From positions 1 to 7,713 of the forward strand of contig JAGVOC010000065.1 in the NCBI GenBank assembly GCA_020052975.1: a stretch of 7,713 nt of DNA, read 5' to 3'. The first letter of the stretch is position 1. Every line of letters begins with the position of its first letter. A program made the translations under genes and the position numbers. The stretch is from Desulfobacterales bacterium. GTDB lineage: Bacteria; Desulfobacterota; Desulfobacteria; Desulfobacterales; RPRI01. Positions 5,421-7,713 of the stretch are shown piece by piece. The notes beneath the pieces were generated by a model. That model was not told where the DNA came from, did no database searches, and was given only the letters and a program-made list of their open reading frames with translations.

Positions 5421-6497
5421 TTACTTTATTTTTTTGTTTGATTTATTGAAATATCCTATATTTACGCCTGTTATCATTGCTGAAACAAGACCGGTTATGA
5501 TTACCGGAAGAATTTGTATTACGTGATTTGTCAGAGTATAGCCTGCTGCGTCCTTTGCGGAAACTCCAAAAATAGACATTGCAAAAATACCGCCTGCTTC
5601 CCAGAGACCCCAGTAACCGGGAGCGGAAGGAAGAGCTATAAAGAAACAAACAATAATCATGACTGCGGTAAGTTCCGTGAATGAGAGATTGATTCCAGGG
5701 CAGCCGAGTGCAAGCAGGTAATATGAAAGGGCGGTAAGAGCCCAGATTACAACGGTGTAGAACACGGATATCAATATGGATTTTGGGCGCCTTATCAGCA
5801 AAAAACCGTTTGAAAAATTTTCCAGGACACGCAGCGCAGGAAGAGAGACTTTATCTTCAACCTTCTTTTTGAAAGATGAACCTGCAAAGAAGAAAACAAG
5901 ATGCAATTTCATGAGAATAAAACCTATGAATTTTCTTGTTTTACCGAAAAAAAGAAGAAAACTGCCCGCAACAAGTATTGCGCCTGTTCCGGCGATATTT
6001 TTACCTGCAGTAATAAGATCTGTGTTGTTTAATCGGTAGCCCCCGAAATCAACAACAAGATCAGGGTCAATTTTTATGCCTGCCATTATGGTCGTGAAAA
6101 GAACGACTAAAAAAATAACATCGAATATTCGTTCAACAGCAACGGTGGCTACTCCTGTCGAAAAAGGTATATTCTCATTTTTCATCAGGATGGCCGGCCT
6201 TGCCGCCTCCCCGATTCTTCCCGGAAGTATGCAGTTCAGCATAAAACCAGTCATGAGGGGGTGAAAGGCCTGTATAAAGCTTATTTTCCGGACAGGTTCA
6301 AGTATCGCCTGCCATCTTAATGCCCTTATGAGAAAAGTTGAAAGGCTTACCGCGACAGCCGGGATTATCCAAAAATAGTTTATGGAAGAAAGGTATATTA
6401 AAAGATCATCAAGGGGAATATTTCTGAAGGCAAAGTATAATGCTGCAACAGAGATTGCGGTTCCCAGTAAAAGGGAGATGGTTGTATTTCTGTTCAT
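5421..6497 (-). CDS. YbhN/UPF0104 family flippase-like integral membrane protein
   Basis: This 358-aa multipass inner-membrane protein belongs to the LPG synthase transmembrane-region (YbhN/AglD/UPF0104) family. Hydrophobic segments lie near 7-25, 42-58, 78-92, 119-140, 168-206 (probably two), 241-263, 273-310 (two) and 323-348. Family landmarks are LPGRIGEAARP (91-101), an ERIFD motif (122-126) and LPSAPGYWGLWEAGG (289-303). There is no soluble aminoacyl-transferase domain, so it is not full MprF. Family members have been linked to lipid or glycolipid translocation and to cell-surface glycan assembly, but the substrate here cannot be told. The gene starts 14 nt after the ribF stop without a clear Shine-Dalgarno, so it is likely co-transcribed with ribF. 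Its last codons (Asn-Lys-rich) abut the repeat spacer, and a 12-mer repeat covers the stop. Confidence 0.9.
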   Translation of the reverse strand: MNRNTTISLLLGTAISVAALYFAFRNIPLDDLLIYLSSINYFWIIPAVAVSLSTFLIRALRWQAILEPVRKISFIQAFHPLMTGFMLNCILPGRIGEAARPAILMKNENIPFSTGVATVAVERIFDVIFLVVLFTTIMAGIKIDPDLVVDFGGYRLNNTDLITAGKNIAGTGAILVAGSFLLFFGKTRKFIGFILMKLHLVFFFAGSSFKKKVEDKVSLPALRVLENFSNGFLLIRRPKSILISVFYTVVIWALTALSYYLLALGCPGINLSFTELTAVMIIVCFFIALPSAPGYWGLWEAGGIFAMSIFGVSAKDAAGYTLTNHVIQILPVIITGLVSAMITGVNIGYFNKSNKKIK

Positions 6498-6511
6498 TAT
6501 ATTTTTTACAG

Positions 6512-7447
6512 TTACAAAGACAATATCTTTCGCGCCTTATCAATATCTTTCTTTATCTGTTCGGAAAGCTGATCAATATCGGCAAATTTCAATTCATCCC
6601 TGATCCTGCTGATGAAATTTACCCTGATATTACGGCCGTATATGTTTTCGTTGAAATCGAGAATATGAACTTCAACAGTAAAAATATTATCCTCAAATGT
6701 GGGACTGAACCCGATGTTGGCCACACCCTTATATCTGGATTCCATGCATTCGACGGTTACCGCATAAACTCCTGTTTTGGGACAAAGTTCATCATGCAGT
6801 TTTATGTTTGCAGTAGGAACTCCGAGAAGCCTGCCGCCCCTGTTGCGTCCGGTCATAACAGTTCCTCTTACCTGATAATAACGGCCGAGAAGCTGCTGTG
6901 CTTCGGCAACTTTTCCGTCGGTCACCAGTTCACGAATTTTTGTGCTGCTGATTCGCCCCTGAAGGTTGTTTGAAATCGGTATCCAGTTAGCTACTATTAC
7001 TTCAAAGTCATATTCCTTTGCGCATCTCTTTAAAAATTCGAGATTTCCTTCACGGTTTTTCCCGAAAGTGTAGTCTTTTCCGACAACAATTGCCTTCATG
7101 CCAATTCGTTTAACAAGAAGATCTCTTACAAAATCTCTTGCCGATATTGATGCAAAATCAAAGGTAAAAGGAACACTGATTAAAACGTCGATACCTGTCT
7201 TTTCAATAAGTTCTGTCTTTTGTTCGTGCACGGTGATAAGAGGGGGGTGTCCGTTTTGTTTTAACACTCTCACAGGATGAGGGTTAAATGTCATGGCTAT
7301 CGAAGTTCCGTTTATGGCATCAGCCTTTTCAATAACTTCATGGAAAAGAGCCTGGTGTCCTATATGAACACCGTCGAAATTACCTATGGTTATTACTGCA
7401 TTATGAAATGGTTTTGTAATCGAATCAATATTATCAATAAGTTTCAT
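6512..7447 (-). CDS. ribF: Bifunctional riboflavin kinase / FAD synthetase
   Basis: RibF phosphorylates riboflavin to FMN and adenylates FMN to FAD. The 311-aa protein has an N-terminal nucleotidyltransferase domain (about 15-175) with GNFDGVHIGH (22-31), FNPHP (54-58) and ISSTKIR (166-172), the HxGH- and STK-type nucleotide-binding motifs. A C-terminal flavokinase domain (about 186-311) follows, with GRLLGVPTANI (205-215, the G-PTAN motif binding ATP-Mg), GVYAV (226-230), GVANIGFSPTF (241-251) and VEVHILDF (258-265) containing the catalytic Glu259. The frame is open to a GTG at 7489, but the added 14 residues are unconserved-looking and run into the hairpin region. The ATG at 7447, with a weak GGAA about ten bases upstream, gives the normal N-terminus. 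It heads the gene string and is divergent from the tRNA gene. Confidence 0.96.
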   Translation of the reverse strand: MKLIDNIDSITKPFHNAVITIGNFDGVHIGHQALFHEVIEKADAINGTSIAMTFNPHPVRVLKQNGHPPLITVHEQKTELIEKTGIDVLISVPFTFDFASISARDFVRDLLVKRIGMKAIVVGKDYTFGKNREGNLEFLKRCAKEYDFEVIVANWIPISNNLQGRISSTKIRELVTDGKVAEAQQLLGRYYQVRGTVMTGRNRGGRLLGVPTANIKLHDELCPKTGVYAVTVECMESRYKGVANIGFSPTFEDNIFTVEVHILDFNENIYGRNIRVNFISRIRDELKFADIDQLSEQIKKDIDKARKILSL

Positions 7448-7498
7448 TATATAGTTTCCAGGTTCCAGCGATGATACCTTTGGTCCCACCCATATCCC

Positions 7499-7525
7499 AG
7501 GCCGGGGCTTACCCGCCCTCGGCCT
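7499..7525. repeat. GC-rich hairpin upstream of ribF
   Basis: AGGCCG (7499-7504) pairs with CGGCCT (7520-7525) and GGGC (7505-7508) with GCCC (7515-7518), around the loop TTACCC and with one bulged T at 7519. It adjoins the next palindrome directly. No U-tract follows on either strand, so it is not a standard terminator. It would fall in the ribF leader if transcription begins further upstream. It does not resemble the conserved FMN riboswitch. Confidence 0.55.
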
Positions 7526-7554
7526 GTTGATGGACTTTTACGAGTCCATCAACA
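7525..7554. repeat. Perfect 12-bp inverted repeat between ribF and tRNA-Leu
   Basis: TGTTGATGGACT (7525-7536) is exactly mirrored by AGTCCATCAACA (7543-7554) around TTTACG. The perfection of the arms in an AT-rich spacer is beyond chance. There is no T-run on the plus strand after it, so a terminator is unlikely. A palindromic repeat unit or a protein-binding dyad is possible. It ends six bases before the -35 of the candidate tRNA promoter. Confidence 0.7.
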
Positions 7555-7560
7555 ATAGAC

Positions 7561-7590
7561 TTGACAAATTATCAAAAAAATTTTAACTAT
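7561..7590 (+). promoter_or_regulatory. Candidate tRNA-Leu promoter
   Basis: A perfect TTGACA (7561-7566) is followed after 18 bases by AACTAT (7585-7590), a weak -10 with three of six matches. The AT-rich spacer contains a run of seven A and four T. Initiation would fall about 25-30 bases before the mature tRNA 5' end at 7627, a sensible leader for RNase P processing. The -35 and position are good; the exact -10 is uncertain. Confidence 0.4.
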
Positions 7591-7626
7591 CCTACCTTCG
7601 ATTTTAAAGCAATATTTTATTTGCGT

Positions 7627-7713
7627 GCCGAAGTGGCGGAACTGGTAGACGCGCTAGGTTCAGGGTCTAGTGGAGAGTTCTCCATCGGGGTTCAAGTCCC
7701 CGCTTCGGCACCA
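7627..7713 (+). tRNA. tRNA-Leu (anticodon CAG)
   Basis: The 87-nt gene is complete. The acceptor arm GCCGAAG (7627-7633) pairs with CTTCGGC (7703-7709), followed by discriminator A (7710), as in leucine tRNAs, and an encoded CCA (7711-7713). The anticodon stem CTAGG/TCTAG carries the loop TTCAGGG with anticodon CAG at 7661-7663, reading CUG codons. A long variable arm (GGAGA, GT, TCTCC) marks it as class II, and GGTTCAAGTCC forms the T-loop region. The D-arm has the GGTAGACGCG typical of tRNA-Leu. The window stops exactly at the final A, so further tRNAs or an integrated element beyond it cannot be seen. Confidence 0.98.

Larger units (their letters stand above)
5116..5424. repeat. Four copies of a 12-mer, two in each orientation, nested
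   Basis: GTAACTACTCAG occurs at 5116-5127 and 5199-5210. The reverse-complement form CTGAATAGTTAC occurs at 5360-5371 and 5413-5424. The copies are arranged symmetrically: the inner pair ends a terminal-inverted-repeat element, and the outer pair frames the whole spacer. The right outer copy overlaps the TAA stop codon of the upstream membrane protein gene. The layout suggests one element inserted in, or duplicated from, another. Confidence 0.7.

Noticed and set aside
6440..6973. 177-codon plus-strand frame across ribF and the membrane protein gene
   Set aside because: It is antisense to two well-supported genes and has no recognisable domain.
7499..7554. Rho-independent terminator or FMN riboswitch upstream of ribF
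   Set aside because: The hairpins lack a following T-run on either strand, and the conserved multi-helix FMN aptamer pattern is absent.
7627..7713. tRNA-Leu as an integration site with an attached mobile element
   Set aside because: No integrase or repeated tRNA 3' end is visible in the window; the flank beyond the tRNA is not available.

Overview
The window reads as ordinary chromosome of a Gram-negative bacterium, most likely a Desulfobacterota (former Deltaproteobacteria) of the Desulfobacterales type. This is inferred from the overall look of the proteins, the moderate-to-low GC, the gene order def-fmt-rsmB-rpe, and intergenic spacers filled with degenerate palindromic repeats. No phylogenetic marker in the window proves it. 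All eight protein genes lie on the minus strand. The only plus-strand gene is a tRNA-Leu at the right edge.

Layout from right to left, which is the direction of transcription of the protein genes. A complete tRNA-Leu(CAG) with encoded CCA ends at the last base (7627-7713, plus strand). Its 179-nt spacer to ribF carries two adjoining hairpins and a candidate tRNA promoter. Then come ribF (FAD synthesis) and, 14 nt later, a YbhN/UPF0104-type multipass membrane protein. A 328-nt gene-free spacer (5093-5420) follows, built from nested inverted repeats. After it a tight cluster begins: def, fmt (11-bp overlap) and rsmB (9-nt gap), which act in N-formyl-methionine handling and 16S rRNA modification. 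A second spacer (2039-2280) holds a 142-bp near-symmetric palindromic element and a candidate promoter for rpe-aroQ, two genes joined by a TAATG stop/start overlap (pentose phosphate and shikimate pathways). A third spacer (756-929) with short quasi-tandem repeats precedes a GTG-started winged-helix regulator carrying a degenerate nucleotidyltransferase-like domain. The left edge (1-206) holds another structured repeat, cut by the window boundary.

Functionally, the proteins cover cofactor synthesis (RibF), removal and attachment of the formyl group on initiator methionine (Def, Fmt), ribosome modification (RsmB), carbon metabolism (Rpe) and aromatic amino-acid synthesis (AroQ). This is housekeeping rather than an accessory island. 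I see no mobile-element transposase, CRISPR array, toxin-antitoxin pair or defence system. The non-routine content is the intergenic repeat elements, which interrupt an otherwise compact gene string at every non-coupled junction, and the regulator with a probably inactive nucleotidyltransferase fold.
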